Assembly: GCF_022581195.2 (NCBI RefSeq) | Contig: NC_061455.1 | Coordinates: forward strand, 11,364,189 to 11,428,188 | Source: Helicoverpa zea | Taxonomy: Eukaryota > Arthropoda > Insecta > Lepidoptera > Noctuidae | Length of the DNA stretch: 64,000 bases | Reading direction: 5' to 3' | Part shown: positions 34,781-48,228 of the stretch, piece after piece | Layout of the letters: each line of letters begins with the position of its first letter | How positions within the stretch are numbered: the stretch's first letter is position 1 | The notes under the pieces: generated by a model | What the model was told of the DNA's origin: nothing | Database searches by the model: none | What the model saw: the letters and a program-made list of their open reading frames with translations, nothing else | Made by a program: the position numbers and the translations under genes

Positions 34781-36012
34781 GAGGAGACCTTTGTACCAAA
34801 GTTTGGAATTAGGTACAGACACATCAACGTACCTCAATCTATCAAATTTCTTCAGTAGATTTTCAACCTTATCACGGTAATCTTCGATTGGTAAAATTTG
34901 TCAGATTCCAGAGAACCTAACAATGCCGGTTTGTTCTATATTCCAGACTTAAGGGTTTCCCGTCAAAATGGGTTGTTGTAGGTTCAGTACCTATAGTTTT
35001 TTTTGCTATTATGTGTGTTTATTAAGTATTTACCAATCTTATTATTAGTTACCTTTGTCAGTCGGTACATATTCACTGATACATTGTAGGTACTTTCAAT
35101 GAAATATTTTCATTAACTTTTTGCTTGAGGTTTATGCGTCGAGCTTGATGGTAGAACCAATGTAAAAACTTATCTATCTGTATTCGAAGAAATATTATTT
35201 GAATTGCTGCCCGAATTAACTATATTTGGGTAAAACCTCTACAGTACCTTATTCATCAAAATCATCTGGGGATTAGGAAAGTATTTTGTAGAGATAGTGT
35301 TTTTACAATAAGCTTGAATGCATTTTTTGGGAACACCGGGGAATATGAAGACACTAAAAATAAGGTCTTGCAGCCATGATTTTCACGACGACAGCGTGCA
35401 AAGAACTTAATCTCTAACCCATTTACTGACTGGCATAGGCTAATGATTTTGAATTATAAGCTTCTTAATATTTATGTTAGAGCTTAAATTATGTATTCTC
35501 TATAATTTTGTGTGTGCTAAATAAAATTTATTTATTTTAATCAAATGTCTTTCTTTTTTTATCCGACTTCAGTAACTTGAAATGACCCATGTCTGTGTTT
35601 TATTGAACCATAACCAAATTGAAAATATCTTAATCCACAGTTAGGATAGTAAATAAGATGATATACGATGATTATCTGTGTACATAATGTTTGTAATAAT
35701 GAAAAGCAAAAAATAACTTACAAGTCTTATTCTCGCACTATTACGTACGTACATAGAGGTGTAGGCGGTTAAAAAGCTACGATTGTAAACAAACATCTGT
35801 GCACTTCCGCGACTTGATTACAATGTCGTTAGCGATAATTTATCAGTCCTACAGTATTACTAGACCGGCGCGCGCGCATCCTTGCGCAAACGCACGCGAA
35901 CGTGCGGAAAAACTGGTCGTTAAAATAAAAAAAGTGTTTTGAAAAAAGGTTGATCCTTAAAAAGTATTTATTTACGAAATTAATGTAGTGGAGTTTTAAA
36001 TAGTTTTTAAAA
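34781..36012. other. intergenic between the two lipases
   Basis: No gene is supported. The lipase 1 poly(A) signal candidate lies at 35520. A CG-rich patch at about 35865-35925 (ccggcgcgcgcgcatccttg) lies about 100 bp upstream of the lipase 2 start codon and may be its promoter, but no TATA box is evident. Confidence 0.5.
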
Positions 36013-39000
36013 ATGTGCAGTGCGAAGACATTGTTATATTTGACGCCTCTTTTTTTAATCGGTTAGTCTTTTTTTTAATATTTTATAATTGTTTTTTTTT
36101 TGTTATTTACGTCATTGTATGTTTTTTCTAAGCATATTAACTATATTATAATTTATAATTAACCAAGAAGTTATACGATTCAAGAGATATACCTATATTC
36201 ATTATTTTATTATCTCCAAAGGCCAGAGCTTAAAAAAAATGCAATAGACTTATAATTTTCGATATTATTTTATTTTGTCGCTTAATATAAATACAAAATA
36301 TTTGCCTACATTGCTATTTATTAAGATAGTAATAATTGCTAATTGTTTATACAAAAGAAAATGTTTATATACAAGAGGTACAGAGCGCCTTTGGGTAAGT
36401 TTTTTCTAATATTCTGAGATGGGCAATACTGGCCTTCAACCTAGCATGAACTAACTTAATCGTAACTTCACGGTAGCGATTCTTAAATCAAAGATGCGAT
36501 AAATAACAAAAAAAAAGAAAAACAACAATTCGTTACATCCGACTAATGAATGAACTTATCAATGTCATTAAAGAATTTGCGAGAAAACTTATCGTTTTTA
36601 TATAAAAATCGGTTTGGTTACGAATAGGTACTTTATTGATAGGGTATCGTATAAGTTTTCTCGAACTCTCAACTCTCTTATGTAATTCAGAAGGCATTCA
36701 TATACGAAGGTTATATTTAGAAAATAAGATAATAACCCTGCCACTTTGTTGGCTCTATTTTTTTCTTGCATTTAATCAAATGTTTTTCTAAAATAAAATT
36801 TATATTTCAGGTTCGCTAGAGTTAACACAAGCGGCCAGTATTATATGTTACAATGGGTAAGAAAGAGATTTGCATTGTAGATAATTAAATCTTAAAATTC
36901 TATAGGTAACTCGATTAATTTAAGCAATCAGGAAATATCCGCGATGCAATTAGAAAAAATAATTGAATTAATTCAACTTTACATTCAAGTCAGTTAGATG
37001 CAGCATTTGAAAACAATTGAAAAGGTGGAAATAACCTTCCTAAGCACGGAACTAGCTACAGTTCGAATAGACGAGATCATAATGCTGGAACTATATTGAA
37101 ATAAAATATAACGAGTCATTACTTATAATGAAAAACCTTGCAATACAGTTTACACAGTTGTCAATAGCTGATACAGCATCAAGGCAACTTCGCTCGTTAT
37201 ATACTTTGTCTTAATTGTTATCATTTTGGCTAATGTATAGGTACACGAACTCAAATAATAAAATACATGTTATTTTTTCCACATGTCATACAAAATGAGC
37301 GTGCAATATAACAACATAGAATTAAGCTACTATAATAATAACTTAAGTGGTTTAATGTAACAATAATGTTACCCTGAATCCGGGCATTAGGAGGCACAAA
37401 AAATTAAATAAAAAACATCTTACGATTCAGATATAATAAACAACATTAAAAGCTTTTATAAACTGCCTACCGACTCCCGGAAGTAGAAGACTAGACTAGC
37501 TAATTAGACTATTTTTAATTTAGGTAGGAAGTAGGTTGCGGACACATCTCCCACGCGACTAAACACGATTTAGCTCGAGACGAAAATATTCTCTAGAAAC
37601 AGGTAACATAATAGATGAACCCAGGTTAGAGTGGCGACCTTTGTTTCTTGTTTTTACAAAACAACAGGTCGAGTTCAGCATGCATACTATTTGCTTGCTT
37701 CGACAACGACCGACGCGGCTGAGTAGCTTGACTGACTCACAACACCGCGCTCGGATTGCCAACTACTGCTAAACATTGATGTTTGGAAAATACTGCAAAA
37801 AGTAGTATGTTTTCCACGATTTCTGTTCGTAGTGTATTGTTGCCTACATGTACAAAACCTTGTCAGTAGTTATGGGTAACATGCTGTAACAGAATAATTA
37901 CCATAATTAGGTAATGGACAAAGAAGATAATTTCATAGAAAAGAAACAGTAGTCCTTCAGATAAATTACGGAATTCGGCATTACTTTGCCGCATTATGGA
38001 AATCTATATGACATAAAACGTTAGGAATAAATATATAAAGCGTTACTAACTGAATAACTTAAACTCAGCGTATTAAGAGATTATTAAGTTTGAGAGCATT
38101 ATGTAAAGAAAAACATGAGTAAAAGTAATGCAGCAGTTACATTTACCACAAAGGTAAAATATTTCCTGTAAGGTACGAATTGGAAATCATGAACTTTAAA
38201 CCCGACTTAAAATATCGTGGTTTGTGTGAGTCAGACTGGAAACCAAACGAAACACGTTGGTTGGTATTGCTTTACTTGTTTAATTGCGCATCGGAAATTA
38301 CTATCAGGTCGTACAGACTGCTAGGTGCCTAGTGGTTTAACTACTGTTTACGAAACCTAGCGTGTACCTACATATTGCATACATCACCTGTTTACCATCT
38401 AACAATGCAACACCACACCACAATACTAGAAAAATTACCTACAAAATTGATGATCACTCCAACTAATTTTTTTATCATCAAATTATAATCCTCCATTTGA
38501 CTTCCAAATCTCACTTCAACATATTTACCAACTTTCTTTTTAGGTCCCTAACAAATTACAAAGAAACGCCATTGGAAGAGCCTCTCGCCATCCTCCCAGG
38601 CCTGGCAAAAGACCTTAAGACCGTGTTCTATACCTTTGGTTATCGAGGCAAGGTTAAAGGACCGGCGACAACTGCCATGATACAGGCCTATGTAGCTAAG
38701 AACAAGTCTAATATATGCCTCCTGAACTGGGAAGGTGAAGCGGAGAGCACGCTACTTGGTACCAGGATTGGATATCTGTATGCTGTTAATAATGCTGTTA
38801 AGGTAGGTGGCTGAGTAATATTATAGATAAGTCTTCTTCTTTTAATTACGTGGACTTCTGTATGATTCACGTAGCACGCTATAGTATCAGAACGGACAAG
38901 ACTCATGTCACAAAACAGACATGGCAAACATGTGAAAAATGAACTTTGTAGTCGCATATGCAGCTGTAAATACAGAGACAGTCAATAAAGGAACCAAATT

Positions 39001-42000
39001 ATTTAATTAACGTATAAACTTTTACAAGTCGATCAAGTTCATCATATCAATTAATTGAAAAAAAGAACAAATTGCTTTTAAACAAAATTCTTGACACACA
39101 TTTCTGAAAGGTTTTTGAACCTGAACTCGAACAATAGAATTCAATGAATGATGGTGACGGAGTTCCGACTGCTTGATATTCTGACCGTCTTTGTTTACTT
39201 TCTTTATATGTTAATACGTTATGCAATTATTATTCTGTTGGAAGTGGAATATAAGCATAAAAGTAAAAGTTGGATCCTGCTGACAGGCTGGGGATTTTCC
39301 CTGGCTAAGGGTGCGTCCTGCGTGAGCAAGTCAACGCGACGCGATCCTAAGCGAATTCAAGAATTTACGCAGCACCGGGCTTTACCAAGTCACGTCACAT
39401 AGGCCACTTAAAAAAAAATCGACTGTTGTTTTTGGCGCCGCGCCGCATCGCGGTCGCTTCCAAAACGCTCACAAAGAACGCACCTTTAGCCTTAACTAGC
39501 CTATTCAAATTCAAAACTAGAAATATTAGTTATTTATAAGTCTATAATTTTTATATTACTGTCTAGATTGGCAATCAACTGGGAGACGCGCTGGTGACGT
39601 TGATCAAAGCTGGTTTGAACGTGGTAGACTTGCAATTGATAGCACATTCTCTTGGAGCCCACCTTATGGGGTATGCTGGAAGACGGGCCAGGAAACTTGG
39701 CTATATTATACCAAGGTGAGTATAGAAAATGTAAAAGCTTAGTATATAAGCTACAAGATACATTTCTCGCATTAGCTCGCAAAATACTACCTGTCAACAT
39801 GACGAATTTAAATGAGTAGGCGATTTTATTTGTCACTCAGCTACATTTTAACCTTCAAATCTTTGATTATATAAAGCTTCAAATATTACAAGGAACGAAA
39901 TCAATGTGATAATTAAAACAACACGCCATTAAATAAGGATCATAGTATATCTACTTACAAATTCCGTTCATTGACAGCTTAAATCGTCGGTATTCAATGG
40001 ATGCATTGACCTCTATTATATCGATAAGGACATCGACAGAATAATAGGCAATAGTGATTGTCCTCTAGCCTCTAAGTATAGTTTGTATTGTACGCGTAGA
40101 TAGATAAATAATTAATGAATTAATTGAAAATATTAATTGACTTGTGCTAACTCATTGTATCTTAGAATGCCAATTGCCAATATCATGAGGAAATAAAATA
40201 AATCTACATTACGGGTCAACCGATCAAAGGTGGGTAGTTAAGCAGCGCTCAGCTTGCTGTACGTACATCCAACTTAGTCCCAACTGATTTTGTCATTCGT
40301 TACGGAAAGTACTCCATAATAATCAGGTAAGGGGTGACGCGATTCAAGGTACGGAAGTCAAATAGACTGTCGATACACAGGCTAACTTCTCAGATGCATC
40401 CAATTATCTACTTAGTGCGAAGAAATTGGAGACCCAATTCAATTTATTTTGTAATATATTTAATCTTGTGTCCATCTTGTCGCCTATATTATTTTTTCGA
40501 TTTATAGAGTCACCGGTTTAGACCCTGCTGGCGTGTTCTTCGAAGGGTTCACAATCTACCAAGCCCTGGACCGCAGGAGTGGGTTGTTCGTAGACGTTAT
40601 ACATACAGACGCAGGAGGCTATGGTATGCGCAAATCTGACGTCACGGTGGAATTCTGGCCGAATACAGATGAAAAGGAATCCCAGCCCGGTTGCCCTGTG
40701 GGAGACTTCGAAATGTTCACTAAAGAATGTAAGATTTATTTCTCTATCTCTATCTATGTAATTTTTATTTAACGTTGGACGTAGGCCTCCAATGCATGTC
40801 TTCTCATCATCACATTGAAGCACAAAGTTCTAAAACAATATGCGCTCAACCAAGCCAACCAAACCAAGAAATAAAAATGATATGTACCTACTCAGGTATA
40901 AAAGCAAAGATTGTGGGTGCAATAATCGTTTAGCTAATACCTACCTAAACATTAAACACTCCTCATTTGTTATCTTAACTACTAATTACTGCCAATTCCA
41001 AGACCATGAAAATTAGCAAGATTTTCCACAATTCTAAATACAATATTGTTATCTGCACATGAATTACCTTATCAATGTAGGTATACTTGGCAACATTACA
41101 CTGTCTTGGTACAACCTGTTTTGTCGAAATGTTCAAATTGAAAAAGAGACAATCTTCACAAATAAAATATTTCGTTGCCTCCAAAAATATATTTTATCCA
41201 CTTGTCCATCTATTAGAGTAACCAAAAAAAACTGTGCGTTCTGTACCTGGACATAGAGAAAATATACATAGGTTTTGAAGGTACCTACCTATACAGATTT
41301 AGAAGGTTTTCTATCCATTAACATTGATTTGAAGTCGTAAATCGAAAAATTACATGTTCAAAATTAACTAGTTGATTACTTAATTCACAGATAAAATTGA
41401 GGCAAAAAGTATTAATTAAATGTAATAAGGTTCATGCCCCTATCACCCCGAATTGTCAGATGCCTATAAACTTGAGGGTCATGCATATTCAATGCAATTC
41501 AGATGCCTAATAAGTCGCAGAATGATCTAATTTGTACCTAATCTAAAAATTGTTAAACACTGGATTATCTTTATGGGCATATTATTCAAATATCTGCTAA
41601 TTTATGCAATTAGGTAATTAGAGGGCCCTGATTTAGCCTTTTGAAACTGCGTTTTATTTTGTCAAAGATTGGTTTAGTGAGAGACCCAGGAGACAAATTC
41701 TATCTCAACTTTGAATCCTCCTGTCTTCTATTTGTCCTAAGCGTAATGTAGGCAGGTACACAAATCAACGATTGTGGAACAACAACGAAATTAGGTATCG
41801 TAACCTACTTACTCAAATACACAAATAATGTCGTTTCATCGTCAAAGACAAACATATCTTACTTAACATTCATTCACTTTCTACTTATTACATCATTAGA
41901 AACCATGTCATATGGTATTTCTGCAATGATATTGTGAAATAAGAAAATATTATAGCCTATTTTTACAGCTTTGTGTAGCCACGACCGAGCTTGGCAATAC

Positions 42001-42518
42001 TATTCGGAGTCACTCGCGTACCCTACGGCTCTGCAAGCAGTTTACGCGAATAGCTTCGAAGAATGGAACACTAATGGAGGCAACACCAACCAGACTATTT
42101 ATATGGGGGATCTTACCAATACACAGTAAGTTTCCGAATTGTTATTGTTATTATTTACGAAACAAAAAGTTTAATGAGGCTCTCGAAGACAGGCAGGCAA
42201 CTCCAATTGGAATATATAAACTCCACAAAACCTTTGCATTTAAAATTCAACTAGACATCTTTCTAACATTTTATTAGTATAATCAAAAATGTATCTTGTG
42301 CTGAGTAAATCCCATTGACACAATGTGCGATTTCCGACAGCTTAACCGTTTCATTTGCCTGTTTTCATTTGTAAATTAGCAATGACAGTAGTTTAATTTG
42401 CCATTTCACATTTAACACTGCATATATATTCGTCCACAGAGCCAAAGGCAGCTACTACTTAAGAACAAGCAACTCATCACGGTTTGGTTTATATGAAGCA
42501 GGTATCAAATCTTCCTGA
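36013..42518 (+). CDS. secreted lipase 2 (pancreatic-lipase family)
   Basis: Seven exons: 36013-36061, 36811-36856, 38544-38802, 39567-39715, 40508-40728, 41969-42125, 42440-42518; 960 nt, 319 residues. A signal peptide (MCSAKTLLYLTPLFLIGSLE...) leads the chain. The nucleophile elbow is AHSLGAH with Ala in place of the first Gly of GxSxG, a variant seen in insect lipases. Asp lies in TGLDPAGV and His in VIHTDAGGYG, so the triad is intact. Exons 2, 6 and 7 have exactly the same length as in lipase 1 (46, 157 and 79 nt) and all intron phases agree, showing tandem duplication. Introns are much longer here and host a MITE (39305-39489). AATAAA at 43236-43241 is a possible, distant poly(A) signal. 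Confidence 0.88.
39305..39489. mobile_element. CG-rich MITE in lipase 2 intron 3
   Basis: The left end CTAAGGGTGCGTCCTGCGTG and the inverted right end CTAAAGGTGCGTTCTTTGTG pair at most positions; the interior is rich in GCGACGCG words. It resembles the MITE at 3951-4145 in its GGTGCGT ends, so the two may be related. Confidence 0.55.
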
Positions 42519-42574
42519 AACACGACTCTACCAGTATATAGTATACAGTAACGTAGCTATAATTAAATATTAGG

Positions 42575-42996
42575 TATATCGGGTGTGTCGTTCACAATCA
42601 CATTAAATCCTATCGCATACACTTTATGATATTCTATGGCGAATTGTAAAAAAATAACCTAATCCATTCAGCGGTTTGACCACAGGAGTCATTTTTCGTT
42701 TTTATAATTTACAACATCATGTGTAAAGCAGAGATAAAGTTAGGAGTATCCGGAGTATCGTATGTTTTGATCAGTTGACAGCTGTCAGTTTTCAAGGGAG
42801 AATTTCAGTTGTTTGTAATGACTGACTTTTATATGGTGTTCTAATTTTTGCACATTTTTATTCCATTTACTTTGTTTGAAAAAATCATTTTTTCATTTTT
42901 ACGTATTTTTCTTTTATCTTTGTGTTAATCGACATATATTAACCAGTATATTAACGCATTTCATTTAATGTGATTATGAACGACACACCCGATATA
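42575..42996. mobile_element. MITE with about 34-bp inverted ends, 3' of lipase 2
   Basis: TATATCGGGTGTGTCGTTCA (left, 42575) is matched inverted at 42963-42996 over 34 nt with one difference (CACAATC versus CATAATC). The 422-bp element is noncoding. TA at both ends suggests a mariner-type target, which is inference. It lies 56 bp after the lipase 2 stop codon and could be part of that gene's 3' UTR. Confidence 0.8.
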
Positions 42997-42999
42997 TAG

Positions 43000-44004
43000 A
43001 TATGACAATATCCAAAGATTTTACCTAAGAATTAGCCAGCCATACTTGTATAGTTTTTGGTGAAATTCGCAATATTTCTGTTGTTAGCTTAGCTATCAAG
43101 GCAAAACTTGCTTACTCGAATTTATGTGACCAATGAAATGTATGTTTCTACAGTTACCAATAAATTGTTGCCATTGAAAATAATGTTAATATTTGGTATT
43201 TTTTATATGATAATTGTAATTAGGTATGTGCAATCAATAAAACTAAGTATGTGCTATAAATGGTTTTATTAAATTCATTTTTTATGTATTATTATTTACA
43301 AGATAACATCATTATCTACGTACGAGTTGCTCTGAAACAGTTTCTCGTGCCTTATAGTTTGTAAAAGTTGGCAGTAGACAGTTGTCTATGGAAGAAATTA
43401 ACAGCCGTATTTTTCCCTCAATGTAATTTTCTACAAAGCCATAAGAGGCCAAAATTATTTAAACGAATGCAATGAATGCATACTATGACTTTAAACTAAA
43501 CTTAAGAATTAAAAAAAAATGTAAATGCATAATACAAAATCTTACAAACTAAAAATATACAATATCAAGTTGTCTCATGTACAAAATTGATTAATGTAAA
43601 TAATATCATAGTTTTGAACTATTTTTTCATCACCTTTTATACAATGGCTTTTATGTAGTAATATTTACAAAGGCTTATGAATAGTAATACTAAAAAAAAT
43701 AATCATTAGAATACACTCGTGCCTGGGTAAGCTACTCAGAAGTACTTATACCCATATTTTAAAAAATTATAAACAAAAGGCTTCCGCCTATCCGTCCGGC
43801 TATCGTTAAAACAAAATTTTCTAAATACATTGCCAATCCCTCCCATTGTCTATCACAAAATTCAAAAAGAGAACAAAACATTCGAATACTCGAACTGTCA
43901 ATCACAGTTTTCGACCAGACCTAAAATAATTTGGCGTCACCAATGAGGTTTAATATCCTTGTCGAACATCACCGAATTATTTCGGCAGTTCATAGATACC
44001 TGTG
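43000..44004. other. intergenic between lipase 2 and the zeste-like gene
   Basis: AT-rich, no supported gene. It should hold the 3' ends of both convergent transcripts. AATAAA at 43236 (+) is present; AATAAA reads on the minus strand are frequent in this AT-rich DNA, so no single signal can be chosen for the minus-strand gene. Confidence 0.4.
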
Positions 44005-47000
44005 CTAAGTGGGCGATGTGGAGTAGAATCGCTTCATTGTCGCGTCGATATCGACGATAGCGTTGCGAACATCGTGTGTGGCTGCGCTTATCGTCTCGAA
44101 CGTGGTCGCTAGACGGTCTATCGCTCTGGCCTGTTCAAAGATAACATGAAGTCAGTAGTTTAGTAAAGTGGCTAATTTTGGGAATGAAAAAAGCGGGAAG
44201 AAAAGAGAGAATTTCTTGGACTTTAGGTAGTATTAGAAGCCGCGGTAGCGTAGGTACTATTTGGTTCATCCAAATGTGTTCTTCACGCTTCAAATCAAAT
44301 CATTTATTTCATTTAGGCCTTTACAAGCACTTATGAACGAACAAAAATTTTAAATAAGCTTAATGGCTTTCTACTACAAAAATGTGATAAATGAGAAAAG
44401 GATTCGTTCCTTCTTGTAAAGCTTAAAGGGGTCATTCAATCTAAATACAATTTAGAACAAAATATTATTTCATTTTAAGATTTATCTGTACCTGTATCTG
44501 CGAGGCATCGGCAAGCCTCTCCATGGCTTGTGCATTGACGTGCGACGCATGCGCTAGTTGTGTCATGGCCGCCGCCTGGTCACTCATCACTTTCAGCTGC
44601 AACACAAACAAAAAATAGTTTCACTGATTCTGATCAGGAGAGAGAATCAATTACTAACGAGTTTATAGAGCTTTCACATTAGCGAATTTTCTGTGCGGCA
44701 ATGCACGAGTCAAACAGCCAGAGGTTGGCATTTGAAATCTACCGATTCAAGCCATGACTCATCTGTGGCACAGGTTGTCTGCTACCAGGAATGCATCGAG
44801 CGTAAACAAACTCCACTAGTGTGAAAACACTTATATAAATCCCATCAAATAATTTTGCATCTCTGAATATAATCATTTGATGCCTTGCGCCATCAGAATA
44901 GTGTTTAGTTCATAATATTCTATCGTGAAACCAGTAACATGTTTAGGTCCATCTAAACATGTACTCACCAGTTTCTCCATAATACCTATCTGCCTTTCTT
45001 CGACATCTACCACAGGCTCCTCAAAGGCCAGCACAGGATCTGATTCTACATGGTTCTGGTCCATGCTGTCTTCGTTGTAGAAACTGTCTTCTGTGAAACT
45101 GGATTCTTGCTTGACAGCACCACGGTTTTCTGTTGAGTGTAGAGATTACATACTATAATGCTATGTACTATATTATATTTTGTGTGAAGGCTATAAGAAG
45201 TCAAATGAAGAAAGAACATTCATTCCCATATATCTAGCAGCAGTCAGCACTTGTCTGTCTTTTTTATCAAAACAGAAACATGGCATTTTATGCTTTTATC
45301 CATAATTGAATTTCACAGGTGAGGGTAGAATGACGATGTTTTTAAAGACACTCTTTTAACAAATTACTTAAATACTTACTGCCACTATCATTTGCTAGAA
45401 ACAGATCCCAGATCTTCTTCTCAATGTTGGAACACAGGTTGTTGGGGTCACCTCCTCCGCCCAACACCTTAGATCTCACTGTTGACTTCTTATCAGCCCA
45501 GTACTGAGAAAGAAAGCAAATAGAAAGTATAATTACATGATAATAATTTAATTTAGAGATAGACAAGAGGAAGCATTCTTTTTAAATAAAAATAGGTACT
45601 TAAGATCCTTATGGCAAAACTTAATATTTAAATAATACAAAATAACGTTTTTCAGCTAAAGCAACATTAATGAGGATCCCATTGGCAAATTCATATGTGC
45701 CATGTTATACTGTAACTGTGTAATATCATTATTGAAGAATATGATGGTCTCAATAGCCTACAATGTATTGGGGAGCAAGCTTATGCTTTTTCACTATAAA
45801 TTTTCCAACCATCCATTACTTGAGTGTACCTACAACCACAGTTGCTACAATTTGTCCGAACATTGGGAAAAAAAAGTATTGTACCTTTATATATGTCACC
45901 GTAAGATTACAAACATCGTTAGATTACAATCTATCTCGAGAGATTGTAAACTGTCGAATTAATCAATTTAATTTAAATTTAATAATCAATTTAACGTATT
46001 ATTTTTCGCTATATTATAATCTATCAATGTAAAGCGGTCAAATTGTCAACTGGCGTAGAACGGAATGCATCTTGCGCGCTGATTGGTAGAACGTAATGTG
46101 CCCCCTCCGCTCCGGCATTCGCCATTTTGTTTGTTTATTTCGTTTGTTGTCGATTGTGTAAACAACTGTGTTTTCGTAATTATTAATTGATTAAATTTCC
46201 TGTTGAAAATAACTTATATCTTTAGAATTAGTTATATAAAAGTGTTGAGGACAAAATTAAGTACCCTTTTTTATATAAGAGGCTTTTATTTTTTTAAATA
46301 TTTGTTTGTGTTTGAAGACAAACTACCTAATTGTTTTGTTTTTTTTTTTTATAAAAGTTTCTTATAATTTTCCAATTTCAATTTGTGTTTGAAGAATAAA
46401 TATTTCGTTACAATTTGTTCCCTCCATATGTCAGGAATATTAATTACATACTCGTACTAAATAATAAATACTTGAAGAATTTTTGAAGAGCATTTATTTT
46501 ATTTAACTGACACCTCTATTTCATTCCTAACTCTACGGGAACTCCATGGGAACAGAATGGCTGGTCGTGATTGGTCGATCTTACAAAAAGACTGACCAAT
46601 CAGGGAGAGATTTCGGACAGTTGACGATTTGACAATTTCTCATCAATAGATTATAATATAGCGATAAATAATGCGTTAAATTGCAAACAGATGTTACGGT
46701 TCACAATAATTCGACAGTTTACAATCTCTCGACATAGATTGTAATCTAACGATGTCTGTAATCTTACGGTGACATATACAACATCGTTTTAGTCCCAATT
46801 AGTTTTAAACATCAATTACTTACTTTGATCCAGGACTTCATAGGCCTAGTAGGGCCTGTAATATTATTGACAATGCGAGTCAGCTTGAACCACAGTTTCT
46901 TGCTCTCATCTCTGCCCTCCAGACCTCTTAACTGGCCTAGTGCTAGAGCTGGGTGCTTTTCCATAAAGTCCACTATAGCTGTGACTTGCTCCAAGCTGGG

Positions 47001-47582
47001 ACGGGACTGAAAAGAGTTTGATTATGGTTTTGTTAGAAATGTTGAATTGAACTTCGCTTCACACAAATATATAAAATATTTTTTTGTTTGTTTTGATTCA
47101 TCCTAATTTAACATGCCATCTCAGACAATAAGAAAATAAATTGCAAAGGTTTCATCTCAAAATTATCTCCATTATTTGCAATCTCAGGGATTACACAGTT
47201 AGTACATTATTTTCACTCTGTTATAATAGTGCATATTCAAGGTACCCCTCTTTCATGTAATCTTTGTCATCTATTAGGTGTAAAGACAGCAAGTATAAAT
47301 GCTATCCGTACTAGAATTGTAGGCATTGATAACATAGAACTTATTATTTACCAACACATGATTCATATGCGCGCGATAGATGGACGCAAATAACTCTTTC
47401 TTCTCTCGAACTCACTCTGTAATTCGAACATCTCTCGCCTCAGCATCAGCGAAGCGACAATGCAATGAGTAGAGGTAAAACACGAAGCCAAGATCTGATC
47501 GAGTTACCGTGTTTAGTGAGAATCTGATGAAATTTAATGAGTGTACGATTGTTCCACTTACCGCTATCACTCGATCGGTCAT
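44005..47582 (-). CDS. zeste/Myb-SANT-like DNA-binding domain protein
   Basis: Six exons on the minus strand: 47582-47562, 47006-46824, 45503-45380, 45129-44969, 44596-44492, 44130-44005; 720 nt, 239 residues. The N-terminal 80-90 residues (MTDRVIASRPSLEQVTAIVD..., LWFKLTRIVNNITGPTRPMK, SWIKYWADKKSTVRSKVLGG) have the spaced tryptophans and WxDxKSxVRxK pattern of the zeste/Myb-SANT-like domain of many insect DNA-binding proteins. A Ser/Glu-rich linker follows (QESSFTEDSFYNEDSMDQNH). The C-terminal part (MEKLLKVMSDQAAAMTQLAH onward) has heptad-like Leu/Ala spacing and may be a coiled coil for oligomerisation. It is likely a nuclear transcriptional regulator, but the exact orthologue is not recognised. 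Its start codon lies 646 bp from that of MED17. Confidence 0.8.
44279..44420. repeat. dispersed repeat fragment in the zeste-like gene
   Basis: The stretch with tcaaatcatttatttcattt then 'aggcctttacaagcactta' resembles a common moth repeat 3' end. It lies in the last intron. Confidence 0.4.
45890..46778. mobile_element. 889-bp DNA transposon with long inverted ends
   Basis: The outer ends TATATGTCACCGTAAGATTA (45890) and the inverted copy ending at 46778 match over about 70 nt with two differences noted. A second inverted block (about 45990-46035 versus 46630-46680) extends the symmetry inward. There is no transposase frame, so it is non-autonomous. The ends themselves contain foldback words (GATTACAATCT / AGATTGTAA). 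It lies in the intron 45504-46823 of the zeste-like gene. Confidence 0.85.
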
Positions 47583-48228
47583 ATTTAACTCCTAAAGCAA
47601 ACTTCACCCTTGCTTTGAAACCCTCCTAAACAGATTTGTATGGTTCCAACATAAATCAATATTTTGTAACTTCCATTTCGAAACCAATTCGTGTTCGATA
47701 AACGTAATAGCTTCGTATAAAACTACAAAATGTCGATAACAAATATGACAAATGACAACCGTTGGTTGGGGCAGCGGAGTGAGATCCACATTACGCAGCT
47801 GCAATTATATAGATCTCATTTGTCATGATTATCAAGCGGAAATAATTAAAAAAATCTCAATAAATTGCAAAATCAAGGAATCGTTATTAATAAATTGTAA
47901 AATGTATGATTTTAATTGCTCTAAAGTTGCAGCAAAAGGGCTACTATCCAAAAACTGCTTTAAAAAAACGGAATAGGTAAATGTCAAAAAAATAAAAAAA
48001 AGTAAATAATTTTTATTTGGTGGCGGTCAATAGTTGTCCGTCTTCTTGATATTATTTATTATTATTTAATTACTTATCTAGACTAGATATAAATAAACAA
48101 TAAAAGTTAACAGGTATTATTTATTCATAATTTTTGTAGAAGTGTTTATGTGCACATTCTAACTGATAACCTTCCGAAGTAAATACAATGTTATGGTAAA
48201 TATTGTGTGAGTGCCAAAAAACAGAGAA
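47583..48228. promoter_or_regulatory. shared divergent promoter region, zeste-like gene / MED17
   Basis: The two start codons point away from each other across 646 bp, with no repeat or ORF of note between them. Such spacing suggests a bidirectional promoter. No TATA box is placed for either side. The only candidate ORFs here (47604-47804 minus and 47752-47976 plus) lack similarity. Confidence 0.55.
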
